A stretch of DNA of 64,000 nt from Acorus gramineus (Eukaryota > Streptophyta > Magnoliopsida > Acorales > Acoraceae). Location of the stretch: positions 3,590,478 through 3,654,477 of the forward strand of contig CM060855.1 in the NCBI GenBank assembly GCA_030737835.1, read 5' to 3'. The translations under genes and the position numbers were made by a program. Under the pieces are notes generated by a model, which saw only the letters and a program-made list of their open reading frames with translations, had not been told where the DNA came from and searched no databases. The first letter of the stretch is position 1, and each line of letters starts with the position of its first letter. Below, one piece after another: positions 37,839-49,747 of the stretch.

Positions 37839-38395
37839 TGCCGTCGTCCAGCCGTCGACTTGTCGTGGCGTCTCTCGTGAGTTGTGACATCTCGAATCCC
37901 ATCGAAAGCATCTTCAGCCCCTGTGGTCCTTGTTATATGTTTAATATTTTTTTTTGAATGAAAATATTTTGAATATTTAGTTTGGATATTTTTTTCTTTG
38001 TATTTGATCTCTATTTATTGTTTTGTTGATGAATTTGATTTATTTTTGTTGATTGGATTAGAAGATTTGAAAATATTATTTTTCATCTTCAATTCTTAAA
38101 ATTTTTGTATGAGTAATATTTGTTTAGTTTTTTTCTAACCCCACTTTTAGTTTTATATACGTCGATAGAAAATCATCGAAGCATATACAATGATCATCAA
38201 TAGAAAATTTGATAATGACATGATTGTAGAAACTTTTATGCAGTGAAAAATCATCGGGCGCAACTAAAGTAAAAGATATGTGATTTATTGTTTATTTTTG
38301 TGACGATTATCAAATATATCTATAAGATCTTCATCGGTGCATTGACTTATAATGAATGACTTGAATTTTGATATTTTTTTTTATCTTAAATTATA
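37839..38395. other. Intergenic between MITE F1 copy 2 and a hAT end
   Basis: The short GC-rich piece 37841-37930 ('gtcgtccagccgtcgacttg') is unassigned. The rest is AT-rich and probably the interior of the truncated hAT element whose right end follows. Confidence 0.25.
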
Positions 38396-38446
38396 ATTTT
38401 TATATTTGATCCCCGCCCCCCCTATTCTAAATCCTGGGTCCGCCCC
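38396..38446. mobile_element. Isolated end of a CAGGGGCGGA-type hAT element
   Basis: On the reverse strand the end reads CAGGGGCGGACCCAGGATTT and continues into a G run. This is the classic plant hAT terminus, related to the ends of the element at 45576. No partner end was found within the window to its left, so the element is truncated or its other end has decayed. Confidence 0.5.
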
Positions 38447-39050
38447 TGGTTGAGTACTTCATTTTTGTGAAGATTTATATTTAAATTATATCTTAATAAT
38501 ATTTAAAACATGTTAGAATCGTAAAAGTGGCTATAAAATGGTTCACTATGTAACATTTTCCTTGAAAATCCAGAAAAACAAAAAAATGCTGTCTTGCATT
38601 TGGCCAAAAAACTGTGTAGGGATGAAAAATTAAAGTCTGATAGGTAGCCCAATGATATGGAAGATGTTACACATAGTCCGTTACAGTATAAAATGGAGAC
38701 TGCATGAGTTTTCATATTTTAAAAAATTGTATACCTCACCTAAAGAAGCATGTGTTTTTATAAAATGTGAATGATATCGTTTCTAATAAAATGTGAAAAA
38801 ATTTCAATGAGATATATATCTTAATATAATGAGGGAGGAGACTAACGAGGTGTGTAGGTTTGTATTTAAAACTGTAAAAAAGACAGAGTGTAATAGACTT
38901 GGAATGACATACCTTCCCAAGCAACTGTCCGGCCCAGTAGTTTATGGGCCACCAAAACCAGACTAATTTAAAGCCCACTTTTGCTTCTCTACCCAACCAA
39001 ACACTTTCGCCACCTCTAGTAAAATGGGCCCGACCATATAGTCATGAAAA
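38447..39050. other. Intergenic with R2-related sequence
   Basis: At 38650-38900 the order 'gttacacatagtccgttaca', 'gtatacctcacctaaagaag', 'ctgtaaaaaagacagagtgt' resembles R2/R3-type repeats in diverged form. No gene is seen. Confidence 0.35.
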
Positions 39051-39329
39051 GAGCGCTGTTACACTCATTTTTTTTATAGTTTAAAATACAGTTTTATATA
39101 CCTCGTTAGAAATCCAGTGAAACATATATATTGTTAAATGATGTATATATCTTATTAAATCTTTTACACTTACTAAAAATGAGTTTATTCAACTCAAAAT
39201 GGAATGATATACACTTTTTATCAAAGTATATACCTCATTAGATGATGCATACTATTTTTTTTAAAATGAAAACATGTGTGGTTTGAGTTTTGGATAGTAA
39301 AAATGACTGAATCTAACATTTTCCTAATG
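39051..39329 (+). repeat. R2 dispersed repeat, copy 3 (best-preserved)
   Basis: Runs from gagcgctgttacactcat to tgactgaatctaacatt. The ends are imperfect inverted repeats (TGTTACACTCA and, reversed, TGTTAGATTCA). ATGAAAA lies at both borders and may be the target duplication. This copy defines the uninterrupted R2 structure used to recognise the split at 23201. Confidence 0.7.
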
Positions 39330-39334
39330 AAAAT

Positions 39335-39510
39335 AGCGCTGATATACTGGTTTTTTTTTTAAAATTTTTTTTAAAAAGAAAAGAATATACTATTGTATTT
39401 TAATATATACTTCATTTCGTATAACAATATGTACTTATTAATAGGAGTGTATAATTTTTTTAAAAAATAAAAAATAGTGTGGATTGCAAATGAGACTGCA
39501 CAAGACGCTA
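39335..39510 (-). repeat. R3 dispersed repeat, partial, inverted
   Basis: Starts agcgctgatatactgg, the reverse of the R3 right end (gtatcagcgctc), and carries 'tatatacttcatttcgtata' and 'tggattgcaaatgagactgc'. It lies directly beside R2 copy 3. Confidence 0.5.
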
Positions 39511-39884
39511 AACATATTTTTTATTGATGTAAAATGTTACGCTTAATCCATTTTACAGTCCCAAACGCAAATTACAGATGTTTATTTATTTATTGCAAAT
39601 CATATAATATATCTAACGAAATATTTACTTTTATAAAATGTGAATTTTATGCTATAGTGAATTGAATGATATTATTTATTCAAAATGTGAAAAATTTTCA
39701 ACGAAGCATATAACTCGTTACGGTGAGTCCAGGGGTTTAATAAGGTATATAAGGCTGCATTTGTGATTGTAAAAAGAATTGAGTAGATAGAGCTCGTAAA
39801 AATAGAAAAAAAATGTTACACTCAGTTCATTCTATATATAATTTAAAACAAAATCAGTCCATGTTTTCATTTTGTAGGGATTTT
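39511..39884. other. Diverged R2-related sequence
   Basis: 39530-39800 shows 'aaaatgttacgcttaatcca' and 'tttgtgattgtaaaaagaat', resembling the ends of R2/R3 elements. No gene is seen. Confidence 0.35.
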
Positions 39885-40333
39885 TAGTTTTAAGTCCCTG
39901 TAAACATGCATATTTAGGGATAGGTCCCTCACTTCTTGATATTTTTTTTTAGTCCCCATATTCAACCGCCTATTTGGTTTTTAGTCCCTCCGTCAAACGT
40001 CCGTCTATACAATGTTAATTTGCAAAATGTGATTTTATTTTTTAGTCCCTATAAACTATATTATTTATTTTTAAGTCCCTATAAACTATGTTATTTAGTG
40101 ATTGATTTTTGTAAAATATAAAGAATGGAGGGACTAATCACTAAATAACATAGTTTACAGGGACTTAAAAATAAATCATATTTCACAAATTAATGGTGTA
40201 TGGACGGACGTTTGACGGAGGGACTAAAAATCAAATAGGCGGTTGAATATGAGGACTAAAAAAGAAATATCAAGAAGTGAGGGACCGATCCCTAAATATG
40301 CATGTTTACAGGAACTTAAAACTAAAAATCCCT
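39885..40333. mobile_element. Foldback MITE F1, copy 3
   Basis: The left arm gggatttttagttttaagtc is mirrored by acttaaaactaaaaatccc at the right. Arms of about 200 bp pair through 'ccctgtaaacatg', 'gtccctcacttcttgatatt' and 'ccgcctatttggtttttagt'. This is the most symmetrical copy. The expected 9-bp duplication is not evident (cattttgta against tttttttaa). Confidence 0.8.
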
Positions 40334-40889
40334 TTTTTTAAATATCATATTCCTCATTTAATAGGTGTGTTTTAATGAAATGTGAAATATATACTCTCTA
40401 ATGAATTGAATAGTACCACTTATAAAAAATCTAAAATTTTTTCAACATGAAGTATATATACTTCATAAGAGCTTCATGGATAACAAGATATATAAGGATG
40501 TATTTGGATTATAAAAAGAACTTATTGTAACAAAGCTCCAACATAAAATGATACATCAATGGCCTATAATTAGTTTTACAATTGCTACGTTTTTTAAATT
40601 TCTCAAAGATACATACTTCTTCTAATAAGTAAAAAGAACTATATTCTCAATGTCTTGAATGCATATCTTTTGTGTTTTTTTTCTAATGGACTCGTATGAC
40701 CTAGTATACATATACTGTTAGATAACTCATATACTTGATTAGGATTGCAAGAATACATAAAAGCCCTTATTTGTATAATTATTGGAGTTTGATTTTTATA
40801 ATAAAAAAAAACATGAATACGACCATAAATCTGACCACAAGTATAAACGCAATCCCCCAAAGATTTTGAAAATGGAAAATGATATGTTC
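40334..40889. other. AT-rich intergenic
   Basis: Remnants similar to R2/R3 interiors ('aagtatatatacttcataag'). No gene. Confidence 0.3.
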
Positions 40890-41149
40890 AATCTCGGTGC
40901 TGCTCCAATTGTAGTCTACACTGATATTTTTTTTTTTTTAAAAAATTATACATTTTTTTAATTAAAATACATGTAATTATATGAAATGAAGTATATACTG
41001 AGATATACTAGTGTATTTTTTTTGTGTTGAAAAAATGATAAACTTTTTATGTCAAACACTACTATAGAACTCATATGTTGTGAGTTCTATGATATCGCAG
41101 TATATATTATATAACGGGCTGCAAAACAGACTGAGTGTATTAGCACTCT
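40890..41149 (+). repeat. R3 dispersed repeat, copy 1
   Basis: Begins 'ctcggtgctgctccaattg', has 'tatatgaaatgaagtatata' and 'gagatatactagtgta' inside, and ends 'tgcaaaacagactgagtgt' plus 'attagcactct'. Other copies are at 41300, 58243 and 59133. About 260 bp, non-coding. Just downstream is a small tandem duplication of 'tatgtgcttgtatgggccaa' (41175-41232). Confidence 0.65.
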
Positions 41150-41299
41150 TGGAGAATTTGACAGTGGCCCAATGTTTTTTATGTGCTTGTATGGGCCAAA
41201 TGTTTTTTTATGTGCTTGTATGGGCCAAATCATAATCAACTTGAAAGCCTTCCCAGCCCAACAAAATCCTATTAAACATGGAAAACGATGCATCCAACA

Positions 41300-41553
41300 T
41301 TCCAACCCCCATTGTAGTCCCATTTGCAATACACTATTTTTTTTATAAAATATAAAATTAGTTCACGTAATTATATAAAATGATGTATATACTGAGATAC
41401 AATAATATATTCTTTGTTCATTTCTTCAAAATAAAAAAAAAATTAGTTCGCACATTATAATAAAACCTCATGTACTATAATAACACAATATATGCTATCA
41501 AAATATACAGAGCTACAAAACAGACTACAAAAAGGACTGAGTGTATCAGCGTT
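41300..41553 (+). repeat. R3 dispersed repeat, copy 2
   Basis: Begins 'tccaacccccattgtagtcc', carries 'tatataaaatgatgtatata' and 'ctgagatacaataatata', and ends 'aggactgagtgtatcagcgt'. It differs from copy 1 by a small duplication before the end. Confidence 0.6.
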
Positions 41554-44351
41554 CATTAAATATAGTTGTGTGGGCCAAGTGAGACCCAATAAAATGGAAA
41601 AAAAAAACTAATAACAATTAAATAAGTTTTTTTTTTTTTTTAAAAAATCGATGATCCTGTCAAAATATGAGAGTAGAAATTTCACCAAAACATATAATTA
41701 GCTCACCCTAAAATTTTGTCGCAGCTTCTCCCCTGAGTGGGACCTTAGCCTATATGTTAGATGTGGCTTTCAAATAAAATGTATGAGCCATTTTATGAGC
41801 CCAATGATAATGTGTGACTCGTCGCCCATGACCCGATTAAAGAAGGCCCATGACCCGAAGATATCAAGTCAAAATTGAAAATAAATTCCAACAATATATG
41901 TTTGATTTGAGGCTATTAATGCTAATTCTCCAAATGTTGAACAGATCAATCAAATCTCCTAGATCGAGGAATCTCTTCCCATCCGTCCAACGAAGGAGAG
42001 ATTTTCTACAACAAACTCAAAAATTTAATTGGCTAACTTAACCGTTGGAGGGCTTTCTACATGTCACCTCCCACCCCATTTTCGTAGACAATCTAGTTAT
42101 TGGATCACCGGCAACCCAGCGGAATCAACTGGAGGATAGCGGAGTGGATGAATTTTACAACCCAGACCCTGTTAGTCATTTTTGTCCCTCCACTGAGGAT
42201 ATATTATTGTGGGTGTGATAACAGATAATCTGGACATTGTAGCCTGCATTAATGTCAAAGCACATGAACTTTCAATCCTTCCCTTCTTATTTTCTTCCTT
42301 GACTCAAAACTTTGCTTCATCAATTATGTTAGTCAAATAATATGTATCTTATAATTAAGTCATCAATTGCATCTCCAACCATCCTCTTTGAACCACTGCT
42401 CATTCATTAGACTTATAACAGTTGGACAACGACATCATAGAAACTGAAACGTCTAATAGTACATTTGAAAATGAGTTTGAAATTTTTTTTTTCTTCCAAT
42501 TTGTACAGTTGTTAACAACAACTTAAACATAGACAACTTATTTTATAACTAAAAGATGTACTTTTGATTTCGACAAAAGGTGAGATTGTTAAATCTATGT
42601 GAAAATGATTTTGTATCAAGTATTATTCCTTCCAAAAGAAAAACTACCAAAAAGCCCTTCAAACTCATTTTGAAACTGTTGGGTTTATGTCTTGTATTCC
42701 AGTTTCTGGATCATAAAAAAAGACTAGAAACAAAGGAGTTTCCTGTGATTGACTAAAAGTCACAAGTATTTCTCACGTGTAGTGATAATGCTGTAATTTT
42801 ATTTATGTGTGGAGCATTATGGTCATGTATTGGGCTATATATACTCCTTCTGTGAGTTATTTCCTCAAATTTTTTTTTTCAATTTATTAGGGCCTGTTTC
42901 CAATCCAAGATTAGGCTCTTCTTATTTCTCGGGGTCCTTCTACAATAGTCTTCTTCTATTGGGAGGGTTTTGTTCTCGAGAGGAGTGATTTTGGTTGCTT
43001 GTAATTGTATTTTTTCTAACTTTGTTTTTTTTGTGTTTCAGGCATTACTCCACAATTTATATTTTTTCTTTTTGAAGAAAATGTTGACATATCTATTTCA
43101 AAAGATCAAAACAGACAATGTCTGAATGATGTTACAGGAAAAGAAGAAGAAGAAAACAAAGAAAATACAAGAATGTGGTGGATGACCCTCATCGACACCC
43201 TAAAGATAACAGAATTGGATAAATAAGTGATCTATCCAAACTCATATAATTTGCCTCTTATTATGTGATACTCAAAATATTTTCCCTCACATAAACTCGG
43301 GCTACAATCTATAAAATTATAGAGGCTAATTGCCTTTCTTCTTCAAAAGAATAGATCCAGGGCAAGATATTTTTTTCAACACAAACAGCTAGACAGGGCC
43401 TCTCTGGACATTAAATGAGTGGCCAACCATAACAATTATTAGCTGGGTCTTTTTAACTCATGTTCCACACGCGACCACCACAACATGTGGTCTTGTACTT
43501 TGGAGAAGTCTGTGTATTCATAGACATTCATCAGAATGAACATACATTTTTCTTGGTCATTTTTGCTTGATGTTTCACATACTATATATGAATTCAGTTC
43601 AACTTCAGATGATGAAAATCTTTTATTTGTTACTCTTTGATCACGATAGTTACATTATATTGATACAGGCAATATTAAATTGGATCCGGTTAGAGCTGAT
43701 CAATTCTTAATTAGAGTTTGACATATGGATGTCTAATCACATGAAACAATATTTGAGAAGAAAACTTTTGCTTTGAACTAAAACTCAATTTATGTAGGTG
43801 TTTAAGATGATGACTGAACAATTCATCATGAATTGATTCTATCATAAACGACCCATGGATGAACAATGTGATAATGAAATGAAGTCGGTTAAATTGAACT
43901 GAGAAGGGTCTTACACTAAATTAAACTCAGTGGATCACATAAATGTTAAATTGAATTAAATATATAATTCATAAATCAAATTGGATCATTAAGATGATTT
44001 ATTTTCCATTTAATAAATTTTTAATGAACCTAGCTAGCAGTTGAGGTGCATACATAGCTTAAAAATGATAAAGAATCTGACCTATATACGACTTTAAGAG
44101 ATAAGAAAAACTCAAATATTATTGATTAAACAAGAAAATGTATAACCTTAGACTATATGTCTCCTAATATAATGACTCAATCAGGCTCTCAATTAAGAAC
44201 CTAATTAAGCTAGATATAGAAAATTACCGAAATAAATTTTTTTTGACATTAATACCAATTATTAAGGGTTCCTCTAAGGCAGCTCTAATTAATATTTATC
44301 AATGCTTAGTTTTGATGAAGAGAAACTTCCATAATTTATGTAAAGATCTTA
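41554..44351. other. Intergenic; candidate LTR-like block at 42678-43060
   Basis: No coding gene is supported. The stretch from TGTTGGGTTTATGTC (42678), with a TATA-like ctatatatact (about 42836-42846) and a transcribed-looking T/C-rich part to about 43060, resembles an LTR, but no CA end or target duplication could be matched. 41700-42250 is relatively GC-balanced and unassigned. Confidence 0.3.
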
Positions 44352-44693
44352 GGCCCCGTTTGGTTGCGCGTTTGGGCGCGCTTTTGTTTTTTGAAAAGCT
44401 GAAAAGCTAAAATCGTGCAGTCAAACGGGACAGCTTTTTGCAGAATCAAAAGCTGGATTCCTTTTAATTTTTCCCTCAAAATCTGTGTTTTAAAAAACTC
44501 AAAAACAACGTTTTTTGGTCGGAATCGATTTTTTGAATTAAAAAGCAACTTTCTCTGCCAAACATTAAACTCCTTTCAAATATTGATTCCTGAATTAAAA
44601 AAAAACATTATAAAAAAGTCAAGGTCTAAAATCATCTTAAAAAACAGTTTTATTCCAAAAGTCATTTTTCAATCTGTGTTTCCAAACGGACCG
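44352..44693. mobile_element. Tourist-like (PIF/Harbinger) MITE
   Basis: 342 bp flanked by TTA on both sides (44349-44351 and 44694-44696). Ends are GGCCCCGTTTGG at the left and, on the reverse strand, CGGTCCGTTTGG at the right. The interior has 'gaaaagctgaaaagctaaaa' and T-rich stretches, no frame. The TTA duplication and size fit Tourist elements. Confidence 0.65.
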
Positions 44694-44696
44694 TTA

Positions 44697-45567
44697 ATGA
44701 AAGAATTTGATCAAATAAGATAAGGTCTTTATTTATTATTGCACATTGTTATTTTTATAATTTTCTTGTTATATATCTTCTAATGGTTTGATCGCTCCAG
44801 AAACGTATCAACCACCTGTTCCAATCCTGATGGAACTAACATATCCAAACATATTGTGGAAGATCGAACCTCCCCAAAAATGGAGTCCACATAAATAAAA
44901 TTCATACGTACACATGCCCTGAATTATTAGGGTTCAGTTTCTGATAGGATTCCCATATCACATAACTTGTCCCTCCTCTACCCCACTCTGATATGTCAAT
45001 GCATCTTCATTATATTCATTTATTCTTCATGCCCACTCATCTGACGCCATTGTTTGATGTAATGTATCGATTTGAAACCTCTCTCTCTCTCTCTCTACAT
45101 GTATGTCACCATGCATGTCTATATGGAGTTAGGGTTAAGGCAGGAGTCTGAGAATTATTTTTTCTGTTTTGTGAACTCAGGATACATGTATAGAGAGAGA
45201 GAGTGGGACATGAAAACGACGTGAAACCTTCTCATGAATATGTGGTGTACGTTCCCATGACATAGGGTTTATTGTTTATGCAATTTAAATAAATTTTATT
45301 CTTGCCATGCCTTCATGGATTTTTTGTTTTTTTGAAATGTATATGCTACCTAATTTAATTGTTGAAAGCTCAAATTATAAACTCTAAAAGGAGAGAGAAA
45401 AAACAAATAAAAACACAAAAAAAAAAAGAACAATGTTAGTTAGAGCACCAACCTCCTTCTGGATAGAAGAGTCATCTAACCCAAAGGAGATCCAAAATCA
45501 TAGGAAGTGATATTATATCGCGGAGGCACCCGTGTCATAAGTAGATGTCGCATACTGACACGATACA
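44697..45567. other. Intergenic with a low-complexity hairpin
   Basis: The arms ctctctctctctctacatgta (45080-45103 region) and tacatgtatagagagagagag (45184-45206 region) are inverted with a loop of about 80 nt. The arms are mostly CT/GA repeat. No gene is recognised. Confidence 0.35.
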
Positions 45568-46042
45568 TTTACCCCCAAAGGCGGACGTATGAGTTGGCTG
45601 GGCCGGGCTGTAGCCCGGCCCAGCTTTTGTATTTTTTTTATTACTTTATGGTATATATTATAATATTTATATTTGATATTATATGAAATTGCATTTTATA
45701 TATAGAATATATTCCTATCAAACTAGATATCAACTTACAAATTAATAACAAATGAAATAGTATCCTAACAAACGGGATCTCAACCTAACAAACCAAATCG
45801 AACTCTGGTCTGCTTGCAAACATGTTTGGGCAGCTTTTGGGTTTACAGATATTTATTTTCCCAAACCGTTTTCAAATAAAAAAAACTTGGGTAAAAAACT
45901 GTAGACATTTTTGTGGAAAAGTGCTCAAAATTTTTCCAAAAGCTGTAGATAAACAACTTTTTGCAAAATCAAATATAAACCCAGCTTTTGCGTAAAATCA
46001 ATTTTGTAATTGTGTAACCAAATACAAATGTTATTATAAATT

Positions 46043-47291
46043 CAATAATGATTTTTAAGCCCCAAATGTTAGGCCCCATCAAAAGCCCCATAAGTTGGCA
46101 CATGTACAATACTCATTATACCCTTGTATTGTATTTTTGCTATTATTGCTCCCCATATTTTGAGGAGGTGGTTACAATTTAGAATGATTGCATCAATCCC
46201 ATTTGTTCTTTAAATTTTTTCTTATGTGATCCCTTCCAATTGAAGATCAATTGACGGTGAGTTTAGAAAAATCAATTGACGATCAATTTTTTTCTTGTGT
46301 TATGGGTTTTGGAAGTTCTGTGGATGAAGATCAATTGACGGTGAGTTTGGAAAGACAGATTTTATGATCTTGGTAGGTAAAAAAATTGGATTTTGTTTTT
46401 GGAGTTCTAATGAAAAGCTTTGTTTGACATTTTTTTTGGTTAAAATAAGATGTATTAGGTTTCGGTTCATCTGATTCAGTTTTGACTATTTAGATTTTCT
46501 GATTTTGATTATATTTTTTAGTTTTGTTTGACATGTATTGAATCTGAATTTCATTTTAAATTCAGATACATGGCGTGTATCTTGATTTACATGCATTGTT
46601 GTGTACTAAGTATGATCTATACAATCGTTTATGATTGTGTGTTTTGTGTATAATTATGCATAATGTGTCATTCATCATATTTTTTAGCTTTGTGTCAGCA
46701 TTATTCGACTCATTCAGATTCAAGATTTTCAAATACAGTGCACATTCATTTGTATGGAATGTGTATTTGTTAATTCAAATTTCAGATACACCTTTATCTG
46801 AATTTGAATTCTAGCCCATTTTTTGAATGTATATGTTAATTCAAATTCCAAATACACTTGTATCTGAATTTGAATTTCAGCCCATTTTTTTAAGGTTGTT
46901 ATTTTTATTTTTATGGTTGATGTTCTTTTTTTTTCACCAGGCAGTGATGGTGTTTCAGATACAATCGACCTGTTTATTTCGCAAAAAAAAAAAAAAAAAA
47001 CGATGGTGAAGTATCGATTGTGGGAACAAATCTGTCCTTTTTTTCGTTCGTATGATTTCGCCCAAATCGGAACCCTAAAATTCAATTTTTTTGAAAACAT
47101 GTTATGTCTTAATGGTGCGACCCTTTGTGGGATTCAGTTACAATAGTTAGTTGGAACCAATTTTTAAAATTATAAGAAGGGTAATATTGTCATTGTCATT
47201 TTTGGTGGTTAGAAAAAGTTAAATAAGGAACCAATAGGAGAGTGCCACCTATTGGGGGGGCGTAATTTCTGGGGCCCAGGTAACAACACTG
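46043..47291. mobile_element. Mutator-like element nested in hAT, relative of 23201-24612
   Basis: Flanked by the perfect 9-bp repeat TTATAAATT (46034-46042 and 47292-47300). The ends CAATAATGATTTTTAAGCCCC-like at the left and, reversed, CAGTGTTGTTACCTGGGCCC at the right share with the 23201 element the arrangement of an (A/G)TAATG-type start, spaced GCCCC blocks and a GTGGCA segment about 50 bp in. The interior is not a transposase. It contains repeats of 'gatcaattgacggtgagttt' (46241, 46325) and a 66-bp tandem duplication at 46770-46902. Confidence 0.75.
46770..46902. repeat. 66-bp tandem duplication inside the nested element
   Basis: Two units each run 'ttaattcaaatt.ca.ataca', 'tatctgaatttgaatt' and 'agcccattttttt'. 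The two units are themselves partly palindromic (attcaaat facing atttgaat). Confidence 0.75.
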
Positions 47292-47807
47292 TTATAAATT
47301 TTAACAAATCTAAATTTTAAAATTCAAATATTATTTTAAGAATTAATTTAATGTCAATTGAACAATAAAAACAAAATTCATACTTATAGAATAACTCTTC
47401 TTATTTTTCTAGCAACTCTTCCTATTTTTATGACAACATATTTGATTATTTCAGTTATAAAATTTATTAATATATCGTGTAAAAAGAGTTTATATTTCAT
47501 TTTTATTCTTACAAAATCAAAATATTCAATTTTAATTACATTTCATTTTTTTCTTGTCTTCACATGTATGTCTTTTGAATATCACATTATTTGGTATATA
47601 AATAATTATATTAAATATAAGAACATAAAACTTTCATATAAATATTTAAAATAGGCTATGTATCCCGCCCCAAAATATTATCTTGGATCTGCCCTTGTTT
47701 ACCCCACTTGTGCGAACGAAATATCTTTCACATGTTCTCTTGGTATGCTTGTGCGCCTTTAAAAATAACCTCATTTCAGGTACGCCAAATATGCCTTCAT
47801 AAATGTT

Positions 47808-48063
47808 TTTTTTTTGGACAAAGGTAGACTATCTACCACGATTTCATTAATAGAAGTGTCATAGTACATGTCCAAATATAAGAGTAAAACAAAGGGGACG
47901 GAAGAAATACATAAAATGAAGAACTGGATAAGAAAAAAAGAAGATTAGTTGGCTCGGCAGAAGAGGTATCTACCCAAGCCAAATCGCGACGCGGTATTAC
48001 CTGATGCTAAGTGCTCCCTCCGTAAAAGCTCAACGAAGCGGCTCCTCAATCCCCCGGCCCCAC
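47808..48063 (-). mobile_element. Short retroposon (LINE 3' end or SINE) with 15-bp target duplication
   Basis: The perfect 15-bp direct repeat GCCTTCATAAATGTT lies at 47793-47807 and 48064-48078. Between them, on the minus strand, is a 256-bp unit ending in 'gatagtctacctttgtcc' and a short poly-A. The tail plus a long target duplication is the signature of target-primed reverse transcription. The 5' part is GC-rich and open in one plus frame by chance. No clear Pol III A and B boxes were identified, so a 5'-truncated LINE is slightly favoured over a SINE. Confidence 0.75.
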
Positions 48064-48078
48064 GCCTTCATAAATGTT

Positions 48079-48393
48079 GGATGCCACATTTTGTAGTGCA
48101 TTGTTGTGGGATGATTTTTGTCATTTTGAATATTGGTTCTTTGTTAGGTCTTAGGATGATTTTACACAGAGTGGCGCAAAGAGATTTTTTAATTTTAAGT
48201 GAGTTTGAATTAAGTAATTAATCAAAGTAAAATAAGAGAAAATTAATTTCAAGCATTTTTATAATTTCTTATTTTTTTAGGTACTCGAACGTTTTGACAT
48301 ATATATATGACAATACATCCAAATAGTTACATTTATATTTGGAGGTGCTTCTATCCAAAGCTTGTTAGCATGTGTGTTCTTCCTAATTTCTAA
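48079..48393. other. Intergenic host sequence into which the retroposon inserted
   Basis: Continues the sequence left of the insertion ('catttcaggtacgccaaata'). Unclassified; no domain recognised. Confidence 0.25.
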
Positions 48394-48799
48394 GGCCACG
48401 TTTGGATACAGAATATGAGCTTGAATAAATGAGAATAAGATGGAATAATATCAAAATGGGTGTTTGAAAGGCTGGAATAAATGAAAATTTGTATGCCAGA
48501 ATTAACTAGTATAAAGTGGTATATGGATTTCAGCTAACCCCTTGAATAAAGTTATTGCAGGTTATTCAACCCATGAGAATATATGGGTCTACTGTCAAAC
48601 CAATTGTTATCATTTTTTCACTTTTCATAAATTCTTATCCATATCTTATTTACATTTTATTTAAACAACAAACACTTTATTATTACGTTTTCCAACAAGA
48701 ATAATTCAAAACATAACCAAACAAAAAATCATTTTATCTTTATTTATATTAGAATAGTCATAAACCTCATAATAACTTAATTCTCTATCCAAACAAGGG
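48394..48799 (-). repeat. R1 dispersed repeat, copy 4 (inverted)
   Basis: Ends ggccacgtttggatacagaa and, reversed, cccttgtttggatagagaat are inverted. The internal landmarks read in reverse order relative to copies 1-3 ('gaattaactagtataaagtg', 'tctactgtcaaaccaattg', 'acgttttccaacaagaata'). It is nearly full length and the cleanest for defining the family ends. Confidence 0.65.
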
Positions 48800-49740
48800 A
48801 AATGTTCATATGTTTTTATAAATATTCATGTTACACAACAATTAATGTATTGAGATTAATTTATGCATAACAATGTACAGCTGGTTCATGTGTTAATTTA
48901 TGCATAACAATGTACAGCTGGTTCATGTGTTAATACATGTTCCAACAATTAAGGTAATACTCTTGGACAGAGATGGTACTTCATCTCTTCAGACAAAGTA
49001 GATGGAAGCTTTGGACTATGGCTTTGGACAGAGCTGGTTTCATATCATGGGGTAGGGTTAGACTATGCTAGGGTGGAGGTTTTAGACGTATAAACCTTTT
49101 CTATATCAAGCTCTTCTGTTCTTGCGAACCGTCACTTCTCATGATTTTTTTTTTATTTTTTATATTGTAATGGTTTTACTTTCTCTATTTTTTCACACCT
49201 ATTCAAACAATGTTTATTTTGAATATGATTAGAATGGATATTAGTCTACAATTTCGTTATATAAAAAAAAAAAAGCTAACAACCTAGGAAACAATTACCA
49301 AGGAAAAAAAAAGAAGAAAATAATATATTTAACAACATACACATAATAACACAGTTTGTTTAACATGTTCATTTTTGTAGGAGACTATCGCTCCAAAACA
49401 AAGATATTTATTTTATATAGATCAGATTTTATTTGACCTTATATTTTAACCCAAATTTTTATATACATTAATCCGGCCATCATTGTCACTCCAAAATAAA
49501 AAAGAAGCACATCCATATACCATGATCATAACTAGAACAAATATCAACCATGAGTTTGGGCATGCAACAGTATTGGAACTTGAATAATTGTATTATATTA
49601 ATGGAGATTGATCAACCCCAACTAAAATATGACATTGTATACATGACTTTCACAAGTACATTGAATTAGAATACATGCCCATGTGATGATATCACTACGT
49701 ACACCTTATTAATTTCAAACCATAATCCAAAAAAAAAAAT
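48800..49740. other. AT-rich intergenic with a small tandem duplication
   Basis: A 35-36-bp unit 'tttatgcataacaatgtaca' plus 'gctggttcatgtgttaa' is repeated at about 48860 and 48896. No gene. Confidence 0.4.
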
Positions 49741-49747
49741 CACACGC

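Larger units (their letters stand above)
45576..47697. mobile_element. hAT-type element carrying a nested Mutator-like element
   Basis: The ends are CAAAGGCGGA at the left and, on the reverse strand, CAAGGGCAGA at the right, close to the canonical plant hAT terminus CAGGGGCGGA. The perfect 8-bp repeat TTTACCCC flanks it (45568-45575 and 47698-47705). Near the left end is GGGCCGGGCTGTAGCCCGGCCC-type palindromic sequence (45600-45622). Total length is 2122 bp, of which 1249 bp plus the duplicated 9 bp belong to the nested element at 46043. No transposase is present. Confidence 0.8.

Noticed and set aside
42678..43060. Candidate solo LTR starting TGTTGGG
   Set aside because: No CA end with a matching 5-bp duplication could be located; kept only as a note in the intergenic entry.
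47949..48221. 90-codon plus-strand frame
   Set aside because: It runs across the border of the short retroposon and its target duplication, so it is a chance fusion of element and flank.
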